64,000 nucleotides of DNA from Oligella urethralis DSM 7531 (lineage in GTDB: Bacteria > Pseudomonadota > Gammaproteobacteria > Burkholderiales > Burkholderiaceae_B), in NCBI RefSeq assembly GCF_000372065.1, contig NZ_AQVB01000001.1, positions 133,375 to 197,374 of the forward strand. Direction: 5' to 3'. The notes under the pieces were generated by a model. The model did not search any database, was not told the DNA's origin, and saw nothing but the letters and a program-made list of their open reading frames with translations. Below, piece by piece: positions 1 through 9,520 of the stretch. Position 1 is the first letter of the stretch; the number at the start of each line of letters is the position of its first letter. The translations under genes were made by a program, and so were the position numbers.

Positions 1-254
1 TCTGGCGTGGCGGTATCCCCGAGCGTAATGTCCCTGCCTGTGCTTCTTGTCACGGTGCGGATGGTCACGGTATTCCGGGACAGTATCCTCGTCTGAGTGG
101 TCAGGTACCATCGTATCTGTACGAGCAGCTGATTGCCTTTGCTGACGGTGAACGTGATAATGCCGGTACGGAAAACCACATGGCTGAGATTGCTAATCGC
201 ATGAGTCGCCAGGATATTAAGGCAGTGGCGGATTATGCTGCCGGTATTCGTTAA
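1..254 (+). CDS. c4-type cytochrome c, C-terminal part (5' end outside the window)
   Basis: The reading frame beginning at base 3 is open from the window edge to TAA at 252-254, giving 83 residues. A heme-binding CASCH motif is encoded at 39-53, followed by a GADGHGIPG segment typical of cytochrome c4/c553 domains, then a Y-P-R-L-S-G-Q segment and a helical C-terminus with a Met (in N-H-M-A) that could be the sixth heme ligand. This is a periplasmic electron carrier domain, probably the second half of a diheme protein. It lies just upstream of the resB-ccsB heme-attachment genes, as in other betaproteobacteria. A hairpin follows the stop. Confident as a c-type cytochrome; the exact subfamily is inferred from the fragment. 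Confidence 0.85.
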   Translation, partial: WRGGIPERNVPACASCHGADGHGIPGQYPRLSGQVPSYLYEQLIAFADGERDNAGTENHMAEIANRMSRQDIKAVADYAAGIR

Positions 255-305
255 TCGATTCGATTCTATACCTGTACCCCACGTTTAGGGAAGAGGAATT
301 ATTTT

Positions 306-331
306 AAGGCTCTAGGGAACTCTAGAGCCTT
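306..331 (+). terminator. Hairpin after the cytochrome gene
   Basis: A perfect 10-bp inverted repeat, AAGGCTCTAG (306-315) and CTAGAGCCTT (322-331), is separated by a 6-base loop. It sits 51 bases after the cytochrome stop and before resB. The T-rich tail is poor, so termination may be weak or partial. Confidence 0.55.
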
Positions 332-458
332 ATTGCACTCAAATACCCTGTAAAATTTTTTTGCGTTTTGTAGTATTTACGAGATGCGCAAAAATTCACC
401 ACCCACTTATCTTTACATTGTTTGTTGAGCTCCGTCGGGAGCCTGCTGTTACCCTGTT

Positions 459-2564
459 ATGCAAAACGATAAGATTCAGGGCGCAAAGCGCTCACGAAGT
501 GTAGGCAGAGATATTTATGAGCTGCTGGGCTCAATGCGCTTTGCAGTCAGTCTTTTAACCTTTATCGCAATTGCGACGATTATCGGTACCGTGCTTCAGC
601 AAAATATGACTGAAATCGAGTATATCGATATGTTCGGTACTTATTGGTACTCCGTTTTCAGTAAGTTTGACGTAGCAGAAATTTATAATACCTGGTGGTT
701 CTTGCTGATCATGGCTTTTTTGGTCGTTTCCACGACCGTGTGTCTGATTCGTAACGTCCCTAAAATGATCAAAGATATGCGTACTTTCCGTGAGTACGTA
801 CGTCAAACAAGCTTACGCGCTTTTCCGCATAAGCTTGAGCTTGCGTCTGATTTGTCACAAGAGGAGAGCGTCACCTTAGGTCGCTCTTGGCTAAGGCATC
901 ATGGCTATCAGTTTAAGGAAAAGGCCGATGGTGATACGGTTTTATTAGCGGCTAAAAAGGGTAGTAGTAATCGTTTAGGCTTTATTTTTGCCCATATGGC
1001 GATTGTGGTGATTTGTGTTGGCGGTTTGTTGGATAGTGAATTACCTAATCGCTTACAAATTTGGACTGGTTTTAAGCGGGCGATTCCCGAAGAGGTGCGT
1101 TTTGTGGCGCAGGTGCAGGAGGATTCACGCTATGCCACGAATAACCCGAGCTTTCGCGGCAATATGATGATCTCTGAAGGGCAGGCGTCTGACTATGCCT
1201 TATTAAGCATTGGCGGTGGCTTTTTTATGCAGGAATTGCCCTTTCAGGTCAAGTTAAATAAATTTATTATCGAATATTACCAGTCTAATGGTATGCCCAA
1301 GCGCTTTGCCAGTGATGTGGATATTACGGACTATCGAACGGGCAAAACCGACAATCATATTATTGAGGTCAATCACCCCTATACCATTAATGGCGTAACC
1401 TTATACCAGTCCAGCTTTGATGATGGCGGTTCCAAGCTTTATCTGACAGCGCTACCGCTACAGTCAGGCGCCAAAGCGGCATTTGATGTGCAGGGTGAGG
1501 TGGGCTCAGCGATCCCCATGCAGCTTAGCTTGGTTGATGGGGGCGAGCCGTATCTAGTCCGCTTTACCGGCTTTACACCGATTAATGTTGAGGATCTTTC
1601 CAAGCCCGGTGAAACTAAGCGCAGCTTACAGGAGCAGGTGGTTGCAGTGACTGGTAGTGCCGCCCGCAAAAATAATGAAAAGGTGCATAATGTTGGCCCC
1701 AGTTTCACTTACACCTTGACCAATGCGGCAAATCAATCCATTGAGTTTAAAAACTATATGTTGCCAGTGCCTTTGGACGAGGGCTTGGTGTATTTATTCG
1801 GTATTGCGGATGAGTCTGGCCAAGGCTTCCGCTACATTTATGTACCGGCAGATGATAAGGGTGCCTTAGATGAGTTTTTGGCCATGCGCACAGCCTTGAG
1901 TCAGCAGTCTACGCGCACGCGTATTGCTAGGGATTACTCACAAATGATGGAAAGTCCCGAGGTGCCGGCAGCCGCTATTATTAGCATGGCGGATACGGCC
2001 TTAAATGTTTTTGCTGAGGGCGGTTTTCCCGGTTTAGATCGCTACATCAGCGGTGAGGGTGTGCCGGAGGCCGAGCGTCTGCCTGCTGAGCTACGAGAGC
2101 CAATGCAGCGCTTAATGCGTGACTATATCGTTTTTAGTACAATGAAGGTGCGCGAGTATGTGCGTCAGGATCTAGGCTATCCAGCATTGAATTTTGAGAG
2201 TTTCGAGCTGGTTGAACAAAATGCGCAATGGCTTAATTTGGCCATTCGCGCCTTATCTGATTTAACCCATTATCCGGTGCCGATGACCTTACAACTCAAG
2301 ACCTTCGAGCACGTGCAGGCGAGCGTATTGCAAGCCACGCGTTCTCCGGGTAAATGGATTGTTTATTTAGGTACCATGTTCTTAATGATCGGTGTCTTTA
2401 TGATGCTGTATGTGCGTGACCGTCGCATTTGGTTCTGGGTTAACCGCTGTGCGGACGGTGGTAGCGAGATTAAAGCGGCAATGACTTCGCATAAGCGGAC
2501 ATTAGACTTCCGCAAGGAGTTTGCTAAGTTTAAGCATGATTTCTCGGATGTCGCAAGGAGTTAG
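459..2564 (+). CDS. resB: Cytochrome c biogenesis protein ResB (Ccs1)
   Basis: ResB/Ccs1 forms with CcsB/CcsA the system II synthase that carries heme across the inner membrane and attaches it to CXXCH motifs of apocytochromes c. The 701-residue protein shows three N-terminal membrane segments (about 26-46, 78-97 and 172-191), a large periplasmic domain (about 192-632) and a fourth membrane segment (about 633-652) before a cytoplasmic basic tail. A histidine in the third segment (H179, in F-A-H-M-A-I) is a candidate heme ligand. Length is normal for betaproteobacterial ResB. The start ATG at 459 has no strong ribosome site. ccsB follows 11 bases after the stop, so the pair is almost certainly cotranscribed. 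The nearby cytochrome gene is a plausible substrate. Confidence 0.93.
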   Translation: MQNDKIQGAKRSRSVGRDIYELLGSMRFAVSLLTFIAIATIIGTVLQQNMTEIEYIDMFGTYWYSVFSKFDVAEIYNTWWFLLIMAFLVVSTTVCLIRNVPKMIKDMRTFREYVRQTSLRAFPHKLELASDLSQEESVTLGRSWLRHHGYQFKEKADGDTVLLAAKKGSSNRLGFIFAHMAIVVICVGGLLDSELPNRLQIWTGFKRAIPEEVRFVAQVQEDSRYATNNPSFRGNMMISEGQASDYALLSIGGGFFMQELPFQVKLNKFIIEYYQSNGMPKRFASDVDITDYRTGKTDNHIIEVNHPYTINGVTLYQSSFDDGGSKLYLTALPLQSGAKAAFDVQGEVGSAIPMQLSLVDGGEPYLVRFTGFTPINVEDLSKPGETKRSLQEQVVAVTGSAARKNNEKVHNVGPSFTYTLTNAANQSIEFKNYMLPVPLDEGLVYLFGIADESGQGFRYIYVPADDKGALDEFLAMRTALSQQSTRTRIARDYSQMMESPEVPAAAIISMADTALNVFAEGGFPGLDRYISGEGVPEAERLPAELREPMQRLMRDYIVFSTMKVREYVRQDLGYPALNFESFELVEQNAQWLNLAIRALSDLTHYPVPMTLQLKTFEHVQASVLQATRSPGKWIVYLGTMFLMIGVFMMLYVRDRRIWFWVNRCADGGSEIKAAMTSHKRTLDFRKEFAKFKHDFSDVARS

Positions 2565-2575
2565 GGGTAATTACA

Positions 2576-3922
2576 ATGAGTCAAACAATTGCACAATCAA
2601 AAGCTGCCTCGGTGGCGGCCAAATGGGAAAAAGCGTCCGCTGAGGTTACGACTGAGCGTCATCGCGGTCGCTTTAATTGGACCGATATTGTGTTTTTCCT
2701 CGTCTTGATGGCGGCGGCGGTTTACTTTCTGCTCGAGTGGTCGGACTCCATGGATATCTATGAAAAAGTTATCCTTGTTAGCTCTACCTTTGCCATTGTA
2801 TGGGTGGGCTGGTTGTGGCGTCCACTGCGCAGTTATTTGATCCTGACCTTTGCGCTATCCGTCTTTGCAATCTTGCTCTACGGTGGCGATCTGTCCAAGG
2901 CGGAAAGCAACTTTTTCTTAAAGTATTTTCTTTCATCACAATCCGCTGTGCTGTGGATGTGTGCCTTATTCTTTATGTCCACCGTGGCCTATTGGTTAGG
3001 TTTAATCAGTGAGCGCTTGAGCTGGATGGGGTCGGCTTTTGCTTGGGCCGGAACGGTGATGGGCTCTATCGGTTTATTAGTGCGTTGGCGTGAGAGTCAT
3101 CTGATTGCTTTCGATATGGGTCATATCCCAGTCAGTAATTTATACGAGGTGTTTGTTCTCTTCTGTTTAATTACTGTGCTTTTTTATTTGTATTATGAGC
3201 GTCGCTATCATACCCGTGCCTTAGGTGGTTTTGTGATGTTGGTGGTGGCGTCGGCGGTGACTTTTTTACTGTGGTACACCTTTTTACGTGATGCGGCCAC
3301 GATTCAACCACTTAATAATGCCTTAAACAGTTGGTGGATGAAGTTGCATGTGCCGGCAAACTTCGTGGGTTACGGTACCTTTGCCTTGGCAGCTATGGTG
3401 GGCTTTGCTTATCTGGTGAAATTGCATGGTGAGACCACCTCTTGGCGACCGATGATTCCGCTGTTATTGGTGGGCGGTGCTTTGGTAGCAGAGCCTTTGA
3501 TCTTTAGTTCACGTGGTGACTACGGCGTTTGGGTTATTTACTTCGGCGTGAGTGTGCTGATTGTCGCCGGCATCTTGTTAGCACGTAAGCGTATTGCGGC
3601 GCATTTACCGAGCTTTGAGGTGTTGGACGACATTATGTACCGCGCTATCTCCATCGGTTTTGCATTTTTTACCGTTGCTACCGTGCTTGGCGCGTTCTGG
3701 GCGGCAGATGCCTGGGGTACTTACTGGCAGTGGGATCCTAAGGAGACGTGGGCCTTTATCGTCTGGTTAAACTATGCGGCTTGGTTGCATTTGCGCTTGA
3801 TGCGCGGTATGCGTGGTCAAGTGATGGCGTATTGGGCCTTAGTCGGGCTGGTGGTAACAAGCTTTGCCTTCTTAGGGGTAAATATCTTCCTCTCCGGCTT
3901 ACACTCTTATGGTGAGCTATAG
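2576..3922 (+). CDS. ccsB: Cytochrome c biogenesis protein CcsB/CcsA (heme handling)
   Basis: Partner of ResB in system II cytochrome c maturation. The 448-residue polytopic membrane protein carries the diagnostic WWD heme-binding signature, WGTYWQWDPKE at residues 380-390, flanked by many membrane helices, plus histidines in the helices on either side (for example M-K-L-H-V-P and G-L-H-S-Y-G near the end). An N-terminal soluble stretch of about 35 residues precedes the first membrane helix. An AAGGAG run lies at 2555-2560, further upstream than ideal, and an AGGGG run is closer. A strong bidirectional hairpin follows the stop. Some databases name this subfamily CcsB and others CcsA or ResC. 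Confidence 0.93.
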   Translation: MSQTIAQSKAASVAAKWEKASAEVTTERHRGRFNWTDIVFFLVLMAAAVYFLLEWSDSMDIYEKVILVSSTFAIVWVGWLWRPLRSYLILTFALSVFAILLYGGDLSKAESNFFLKYFLSSQSAVLWMCALFFMSTVAYWLGLISERLSWMGSAFAWAGTVMGSIGLLVRWRESHLIAFDMGHIPVSNLYEVFVLFCLITVLFYLYYERRYHTRALGGFVMLVVASAVTFLLWYTFLRDAATIQPLNNALNSWWMKLHVPANFVGYGTFALAAMVGFAYLVKLHGETTSWRPMIPLLLVGGALVAEPLIFSSRGDYGVWVIYFGVSVLIVAGILLARKRIAAHLPSFEVLDDIMYRAISIGFAFFTVATVLGAFWAADAWGTYWQWDPKETWAFIVWLNYAAWLHLRLMRGMRGQVMAYWALVGLVVTSFAFLGVNIFLSGLHSYGEL

Positions 3923-3928
3923 GGTATA

Positions 3929-3968
3929 AAAATAGCGCTGATGATTGATTTTTCATCAGCGCTATTTT
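3929..3968. terminator. Bidirectional intrinsic terminator between ccsB and the racemase gene
   Basis: A perfect 16-bp inverted repeat (3929-3944 and 3953-3968) encloses an 8-base loop. The core is TAGCGCTGATGA and its complement, bounded by AAAA on one side and TTTT on the other, so it can act on both strands. It sits between the convergent ccsB (+) and CoA-transferase-family (-) genes. Confidence 0.9.
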
Positions 3969-4017
3969 GTGGTGCAGCGTCTTTCTTCTGTGCGAGTAGC
4001 CGCAGTAACTTGCTTAG

Positions 4018-5151
4018 TTAATTACACACCTTACGCTCTCTAAAGACTTGAATTTCCTCTGCCGAATAGCCAAGTGATTGTAGGATGGCTGCGGTATGCG
4101 CACCGGCTGGATGCACTTCACCTGCCGTGGCGGGGGTGCGACTTAGTATAGGTCCGGGCGCCGGGCAAGCGATACCGTCTATCTGCTGAAAGCTATCTCT
4201 TGCTTGGTGATGTGCGTAATGCACCGCTTCATTAAAATCTAACACGGGTGAAAAGCAGGCATCAGTGCCTTCTAAGATCTCACACCATTGGGCTTGGGTT
4301 TTAGTAGCAAAGAGCTCAGCCCACGCCTGTTTTTGTTGTGGCCATAAGGCCTTATTCATTTGCTCTTGGAAAATGGCCAGATCCTGTACCCCACAAAGCT
4401 CGACTAAGAGCTGATAGAACTGGGGTTCAATCGCACCAATGGCAATAAATTTACCATCGGCGCAGCGATAGCAACGATAAAAGGGGGCGCCGCCGTCGAG
4501 CAGGTTTGCGTCACGCTCCACATTCCATAGCCCTTGCTTCATCAAGGCATAGTACATGGTACTGATCAGCGAAGCGCCCGAGGTGATGGCAGCATCCACC
4601 ACTTGCCCCTTTTGAGAGCGCTGACTTTCAAAGAGTGCGCACACAATGCCATAGGCAAGCATCATCGCACCGCCACCCATATCCCCCACCAGATGCAGTG
4701 GTGGGCTTGGTGGTTCATCGCCCTGACCCATGGCGTGTAAAGCACCAGAGACAGCGATATAGTTAATATCATGCCCTGCTGTTTTGGCTAAGGGGCCATC
4801 TTGTCCCCAACCGGTCATGCGACCATAGACTAATTTTGGATTAATTGCCCAACAATCCTCGGGCCCTAAGCCTAGTCTTTCCATCACCCCAGGGCGGTAG
4901 GGCTCTATCAATACATCAGCCTGAGCGAGCAGTCGTTTAACAATGGCTTTGGCTTCATCCTGTTTTAAGTCTAAGATCAGATTGCGGCGACCGCGTTCAA
5001 TCACGGTGCCACCACCGCCTAGGAAGGTATCACCATGGCGATCGATACGGATGACTTCTGCGCCCATGTCGGCTAACATCATGGCACAAAAGGGCGCCGG
5101 TCCAATACCGGCCATTTCAATCACACGAATACCGCTAAGGGGTCTAGTCAT
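4018..5151 (-). CDS. Family III CoA-transferase fold protein, alpha-methylacyl-CoA racemase type
   Basis: CaiB/BaiF-superfamily protein of 377 residues. The N-terminus (GPAPFCAMMLADMGAEVIRI) and the GHDINY segment are typical of alpha-methylacyl-CoA racemase. The three residues required in the Mycobacterium MCR enzyme (H126, D156, E241) have equivalents here at H127 (A-G-H-D-I-N), D157 (V-G-D-M-G-G) and E242 (A-I-E-P-Q). This favours a racemase that interconverts (2R)- and (2S)-methyl-branched acyl-CoAs for beta-oxidation, rather than a CoA transferase. An AGGAGA ribosome site precedes the ATG. It lies 29 bases beyond the 5' end of lysA on the same strand; I see no functional link with lysA. 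Cytosolic. Confidence 0.85.
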   Translation of the reverse strand: MTRPLSGIRVIEMAGIGPAPFCAMMLADMGAEVIRIDRHGDTFLGGGGTVIERGRRNLILDLKQDEAKAIVKRLLAQADVLIEPYRPGVMERLGLGPEDCWAINPKLVYGRMTGWGQDGPLAKTAGHDINYIAVSGALHAMGQGDEPPSPPLHLVGDMGGGAMMLAYGIVCALFESQRSQKGQVVDAAITSGASLISTMYYALMKQGLWNVERDANLLDGGAPFYRCYRCADGKFIAIGAIEPQFYQLLVELCGVQDLAIFQEQMNKALWPQQKQAWAELFATKTQAQWCEILEGTDACFSPVLDFNEAVHYAHHQARDSFQQIDGIACPAPGPILSRTPATAGEVHPAGAHTAAILQSLGYSAEEIQVFRERKVCN

Positions 5152-5180
5152 AGTGTGTCTCTCCTAAGCTGTTGCATGGT

Positions 5181-6485
5181 TTAGATAGCGTTGGGAATGT
5201 GCTCGTGCTCAAATAGCTCCTCAATGGTCTCACGGCGTCGAATCACATAGCTTTTATCACCATCGACCAGTACCTCAGCAGCGCGCGGACGGCTATTGTA
5301 CTGACTGCTCATCACAAAGCCATAGGCGCCCGCTGACTCAATGGCAATGAATGCCCCTGGGGCAATGACAAAATCTCGATCCTTGGCTAACCAGTCACCC
5401 GATTCACAAACGGGACCGACCACATCATAACGTTGCGTTTCACCTGCCTTAAGCTCTACCGCTAAGGCGCCATGATAAACATCGTAGAGTGTGGGGCGGA
5501 GTAAGTCGTTCATGGCGGCATCCACGATAGCAAAGTTTTTGCTCTCACCCTGCTTTAAAAACAGTACTTCCGTCACTAACATGCCGCTATTACCTACTAA
5601 AGAGCGACCCGGCTCCAGCACTAACTGTACGTCAGCATAACCACGGGCTTGCAGTGTTGCAAGGGTGGTGTTAATTAAGTCATGTGGATGTGGTACCTCC
5701 TCGTTCAGGTAGCTTATGCCTAAGCCACCGCCAATATCCAAATGCTTTAATTGAATGCCCTTGCTCTTTAGTTGATCCATTAAGCTTAATAAACGCGCTA
5801 ATGCATCTTGATAGGGTGCTAATTCGGTGATTTGTGAGCCGATATGACAGTCTAAGCCGACAATGTCCACATGCGATAAGCACATGGCATGCTCATAGGT
5901 AGCCAGCGCATCCTCCATGGCAATACCGAATTTATTATCTTTGAGACCGGTAGAAATATAGGGATGCGTTTTTGCATCCACATCTGGATTAATCCGTAAG
6001 GAAACCGGCGCTTTTTTATCCATGGTTGCGGCAACTTCTTGAATTAACGCGAGCTCCGGGATGGACTCTACGTTAAAGCACTTAATGCCAGCGTTTAATG
6101 CGTCTTTAATCTCCCAAGCCTGTTTGCCCACACCAGAAAAAATGATTTTCTGCGGATCGGCGCCGGCCTTGATGGCGCGTGCCAATTCGCCGCCGGAGAC
6201 AATATCAAAGCCAGCCCCCCATTGGGCAAATAAATTTAAAATGGCTAAGTTTGAGTTCGCCTTCATGGCATAGCAAATTAACACATCACGCCCATCGATT
6301 GCTTCCTGATAGCGCGCCCACGCCGCCTTTAATGCTGCTTTAGAGTAGATGTACAAGGGCGTACCATACTGCTCAGCCAGGGCTTTAATGGCAAGCTGTT
6401 CGACATATAAGGCATGATCTTGGTAGTGGAAATGGGGGGCACCAACTGGTGTGCGAGTGGTGGAATGAGCTAAGTGATGTTGCAT
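5181..6485 (-). CDS. lysA: Diaminopimelate decarboxylase
   Basis: Catalyses the last step of lysine synthesis, meso-diaminopimelate to L-lysine and CO2, using PLP. The 434-residue protein is a fold III decarboxylase: the PLP lysine is K75 in YAMKANSN, the phosphate-binding glycine segment is in LDIGGGLGISY, and the C-terminal substrate and dimer motif is PVCESGDWLA. Length is normal. No clear ribosome site precedes the ATG, but the N-terminus aligns with what is usual for the family. It lies 39 bases downstream of the lptM-like lipoprotein gene on the same strand, with cyaY divergent, an arrangement common in betaproteobacteria. Confidence 0.95.
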   Translation of the reverse strand: MQHHLAHSTTRTPVGAPHFHYQDHALYVEQLAIKALAEQYGTPLYIYSKAALKAAWARYQEAIDGRDVLICYAMKANSNLAILNLFAQWGAGFDIVSGGELARAIKAGADPQKIIFSGVGKQAWEIKDALNAGIKCFNVESIPELALIQEVAATMDKKAPVSLRINPDVDAKTHPYISTGLKDNKFGIAMEDALATYEHAMCLSHVDIVGLDCHIGSQITELAPYQDALARLLSLMDQLKSKGIQLKHLDIGGGLGISYLNEEVPHPHDLINTTLATLQARGYADVQLVLEPGRSLVGNSGMLVTEVLFLKQGESKNFAIVDAAMNDLLRPTLYDVYHGALAVELKAGETQRYDVVGPVCESGDWLAKDRDFVIAPGAFIAIESAGAYGFVMSSQYNSRPRAAEVLVDGDKSYVIRRRETIEELFEHEHIPNAI

Positions 6486-6524
6486 AGTCGTAAAAATAAA
6501 ATAAATGGCTGATGTGCTTTAGTC

Positions 6525-6845
6525 CTAAGGCTGCGTATCCTCGTCAGATAAGGTCTCTTGGGACTGGCGATAGGCTTTGGCGCGCTGCTTGCCGTATTCG
6601 ATACGAGCTTCACGGGCAGCGCGTTGCTCTGGCGTCTCATGCTTAAGCGCCGCTTTGCGTGCCTTGATACGTGCTTCACGCTCTTGCATCGCCTGCTTTT
6701 GAGCGCCTGATGGCAGGTAAATTGGTGTTTTTTGACCGCAAGCCGTCAGCAATAAGGCGCCTGCAATCACGAGCACGAGCTTTTTAGCGGTAGCCCCACT
6801 GGGCACAAGGTCGTTCTTGTCCGAATGAAATAATTTAATTAACAT
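6525..6845 (-). CDS. lptM: LPS translocon-associated lipoprotein LptM-like (YifL family)
   Basis: Small lipoprotein of 106 residues from the ATG at 6845; a TTG nine bases further out is a less likely start. After a hydrophobic signal (K-K-L-V-L-V-I-A-G-A-L-L-L) comes the lipobox LLTAC followed by GQKTPIYLP, which matches the ACGQKGPLYLP-type signature of LptM/YifL. The rest is a charged, helical, arginine- and lysine-rich tail (about residues 50-106), longer than in E. coli. In E. coli LptM binds the LptD/LptE translocon and helps its oxidative folding; the same role is inferred here. It is divergent from cyaY and immediately upstream of lysA, as in many proteobacteria. Confidence 0.8.
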   Translation of the reverse strand: MLIKLFHSDKNDLVPSGATAKKLVLVIAGALLLTACGQKTPIYLPSGAQKQAMQEREARIKARKAALKHETPEQRAAREARIEYGKQRAKAYRQSQETLSDEDTQP

Positions 6846-6937
6846 GAAATCCAATCATCTGTAAATAGAAGCTTGCTTTGTTATAGTATCTAAAAAGCTT
6901 AGCCTATTTTAACTAATTGTTTTTAGAAGAATATATT

Positions 6938-7270
6938 ATGACAGAATCTGAATTCCTTGCCTTAGCAGATGCCATTTTGGCCGAAGTCGAAGATCAAGCG
7001 GAAGGCTGGTTTGATGAGTTGGATCTAGACTTGGATACGAACTTGGACGGTCAGGTGTTGACCATTGTGTTTAATCGTAGCGATCATCTAGTCTTAAATA
7101 GCCAGTCACCCTTACAGGAGATGTGGTTAGCTGCCCCTAGTGGCGCTTGGCATTATGGTTACCAAGACGGTAAGTGGGTCGATACCCGCGGTGGTCCTAA
7201 TCTAGACGAGCGTCTGAGCGAGCTCTGTACGGGTTTGGCTGGGCAAAAGCTTGAGGTGAGAATCCCTTAG
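6938..7270 (+). CDS. cyaY: Iron-sulfur cluster assembly protein CyaY (frataxin)
   Basis: Bacterial frataxin of 110 residues, an iron-binding modulator of IscS-dependent Fe-S cluster assembly in the cytosol. The N-terminal helix carries the expected acidic ridge (D-A-I-L-A-E-V-E-D-Q-A-E and E-L-D-L-D-L-D), followed by the sheet with the conserved QEMWLAAPSGAWHY segment and the W-V-D-T-R-G motif. I chose ATG 6938 because MTESEF is the usual family start and an AGAAGA site precedes it; an in-frame TTG at 6917 would add seven residues. Single gene, ending in a strong hairpin. Confidence 0.93.
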   Translation: MTESEFLALADAILAEVEDQAEGWFDELDLDLDTNLDGQVLTIVFNRSDHLVLNSQSPLQEMWLAAPSGAWHYGYQDGKWVDTRGGPNLDERLSELCTGLAGQKLEVRIP

Positions 7271-7305
7271 CTTTGCTTTGCTTTGATGCGCAGCGCACGA
7301 TTGTC

Positions 7306-7345
7306 AAATGCCGATCGCCACAGTGGTGACGATCGGCATTTTTTA
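7306..7345. terminator. Bidirectional terminator between cyaY and the fadB-like gene
   Basis: ATGCCGATCG (7308-7317) pairs with CGATCGGCAT (7330-7339), with an inner CCAC/GTGG pairing in the loop. A run of T follows on the plus strand and AAA precedes it. It lies between convergent genes. Just before it, CTTTG is repeated three times right after the cyaY stop. Confidence 0.88.
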
Positions 7346-7357
7346 TTGTCGCATTAA

Positions 7358-9520
7358 TTAACTAAAAAAGCGTTCACCTTTGGCGGCCATCTCACGCAGA
7401 ATTTGCGGCGCTTCATAGGCCTTACCGAGGTGGGCGTAGCGATCGCACAGGGCAACATATTCCTTAAGACCTATCTGATCGATATAACGTAAGGCACCTC
7501 CGCGGAATCTTGGGAAGCCAAGACCCATGATGAGTGCCATATCCGCTTCTTCGGGGCTGGCGACGATTTTCTCATCAATGCAGCGGGCAACTTCGTTGCA
7601 CATGGCGAGCATTAGGCGATCGCGAATTTCCTCTGCCGTAAAGTCCACTGAACCTGGCGCAGCGGCGTCCACATGAGGGGCGAGGATGTCTTTTACCTCA
7701 TCATCAGCGGTTTTGCGCTTACGACCACTGTCATCGGCAACATATTTGTAGAAACCCTTGCCGTTTTTCTGACCTAAACGATCGGTCTTAAATAATGCCT
7801 CAGTGGCACCGGTATAATCAGTTTTCATGCGATCAGGGAAACCGTCCGCTAGCACTTTGGATGCATGGACGCAAGTGTCTAAACCAATCACATCGGATAG
7901 GTAAGCAGGACCCATCGGCCAACCGAAGTCCTCCATCACTTGATCGATTTTAATCAGGCAAGCGCCGTCTTTAATTAAACGGTCAAAGGCACCGAAGTAG
8001 GGGAATAGCACACGATTAACCAAAAAGCCGGGGCAGTCTTGCACCACAATTGGTGATTTACCCATGCTGAGGGCTAAGGCAACAGCGGTAGCAATGGCCT
8101 CATCAGAGCTTTGCTCGCCACGGATTACCTCAACCAAAGGCATAACCGGTACTGGGTTAAAGAAGTGCATCCCAACAAAATTCGCTGGACGCTGTAGCCC
8201 CTTGGCGAGCTCCGTGATGGAAATGGTTGAGGTGTTAGAGGCTAAAATTGCGTCTTCGCGAAGCGCATTTTCAGCCTCCTTGAGCACCGTGTTCTTAACC
8301 TTGATGTTTTCAGTGACTGCTTCAATAACAATATCTACGGCATTAAAGCCGTCGTAGCTTAGGCTGGGTTCAATCAGTTTGAGGGTAGCGTTCTTTTTGT
8401 CCTCGCTGATGCGACCGCGCTGTAACTGGCGCGCTAATTGCTTTTCAGCCTCATTCATGCCTAAGTCAAGCTGTGCCTGACCGATGTCCTTCATAATCAC
8501 CGCTGTGCCTTTGGTGGCTGCTTGGTAGGCAATACCGCCACCCATAATGCCGGCACCGAGTACGGCCGCTTTTTTCACCTCACGTGCGGCAGTAGCGTTT
8601 TTCTTGGCAGCGCGTTTAATGACCTGATCGGCTAAGAATAAACCGATTAAGGCATCGGCTTGTGGGGTTACCGCCACGCCAGCAAAATGCTCGGCTTCTA
8701 CCGCTACCGCCTGATCGCGTGCCATGTCTGCTGACTTTTCAATCACATCTAAAAACGCTTTGCTGGCTGGATATTGCTCAGGGTTAGTGGTTTTGGCAAG
8801 CTCTGCACGTACGCCTTCAAAATAGCTATCGGCAGCACCACCTGGTACCTCAACGGCTTGTAGTTTAAGGGCACGTTTGGCTTGCCAATCAATCTCACCG
8901 GCAATGGCTCTTTTAAGTGCTGCTAAGGCGGTATCGCGCAGTTTATCATGTTCAGCGACCTCATCAACCGCGCCGTCAGCCAGGGCATCGGCGGCTTTGC
9001 GAGGGCGAGTGGAGCTGATCCATTCAATGGCTTTAGCCATACCAATCACCCGCGCCAGACGAATAATACCGCCAAAACCAGGGATTAAGCCAAGGGTTAA
9101 TTCTGGTAGACCGACTTGTGCCTTATCACTCATCACACGATAGTCATTGGCTAAGCACATTTCAAAGCCGCCACCTAAGGCAAAGCCGTTAATCGCTACG
9201 ACTTTTGGAATATCCAAGTCTTCAAAGGCGTTAAAAATGCGGTGAATATCCATGGTCCAGTCTTGAATATAGTCGCGACCATGAGCGAAGACGCCGCCGA
9301 ATTCGGTGATATCAGCACCGACGATAAAGAAGTTTTTACCAGAGGTGACTAACAGCCCCCGAATCTCAGGATGTGCTTTTACCGCTTGCACCGCCGCATC
9401 TAAATCATCTAAGGTCACACGGTTAAATTTATTAACCGATTCATTTTGTAAATCAAATTTGAACTCGGCAATGCCGTCATCTAACATTTGCACCGTAATG
9501 GCCGGTCCGGAATGAATCAT
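7358..9520 (-). CDS. Bifunctional enoyl-CoA hydratase / 3-hydroxyacyl-CoA dehydrogenase (FadB/FadJ type)
   Basis: Multifunctional fatty acid beta-oxidation protein of 720 residues. The N-terminal crotonase domain (about 1-200) keeps both catalytic glutamates, E120 (GGGFEM) and E140 (GLPELTLG), matching E119 and E139 of E. coli FadB. The Rossmann domain starts near residue 318 with VLGAGIMGGG, and the dehydrogenase histidine is H452 in MHFFNPVP, close to E. coli H450. The C-terminal dehydrogenase domains are complete. Works with a thiolase not in this window. The ATG at 9520 has an AGGAGT site. It appears monocistronic. I leave the symbol blank because fadB and fadJ cannot be separated by eye. 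Confidence 0.92.
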   Translation of the reverse strand: MIHSGPAITVQMLDDGIAEFKFDLQNESVNKFNRVTLDDLDAAVQAVKAHPEIRGLLVTSGKNFFIVGADITEFGGVFAHGRDYIQDWTMDIHRIFNAFEDLDIPKVVAINGFALGGGFEMCLANDYRVMSDKAQVGLPELTLGLIPGFGGIIRLARVIGMAKAIEWISSTRPRKAADALADGAVDEVAEHDKLRDTALAALKRAIAGEIDWQAKRALKLQAVEVPGGAADSYFEGVRAELAKTTNPEQYPASKAFLDVIEKSADMARDQAVAVEAEHFAGVAVTPQADALIGLFLADQVIKRAAKKNATAAREVKKAAVLGAGIMGGGIAYQAATKGTAVIMKDIGQAQLDLGMNEAEKQLARQLQRGRISEDKKNATLKLIEPSLSYDGFNAVDIVIEAVTENIKVKNTVLKEAENALREDAILASNTSTISITELAKGLQRPANFVGMHFFNPVPVMPLVEVIRGEQSSDEAIATAVALALSMGKSPIVVQDCPGFLVNRVLFPYFGAFDRLIKDGACLIKIDQVMEDFGWPMGPAYLSDVIGLDTCVHASKVLADGFPDRMKTDYTGATEALFKTDRLGQKNGKGFYKYVADDSGRKRKTADDEVKDILAPHVDAAAPGSVDFTAEEIRDRLMLAMCNEVARCIDEKIVASPEEADMALIMGLGFPRFRGGALRYIDQIGLKEYVALCDRYAHLGKAYEAPQILREMAAKGERFFS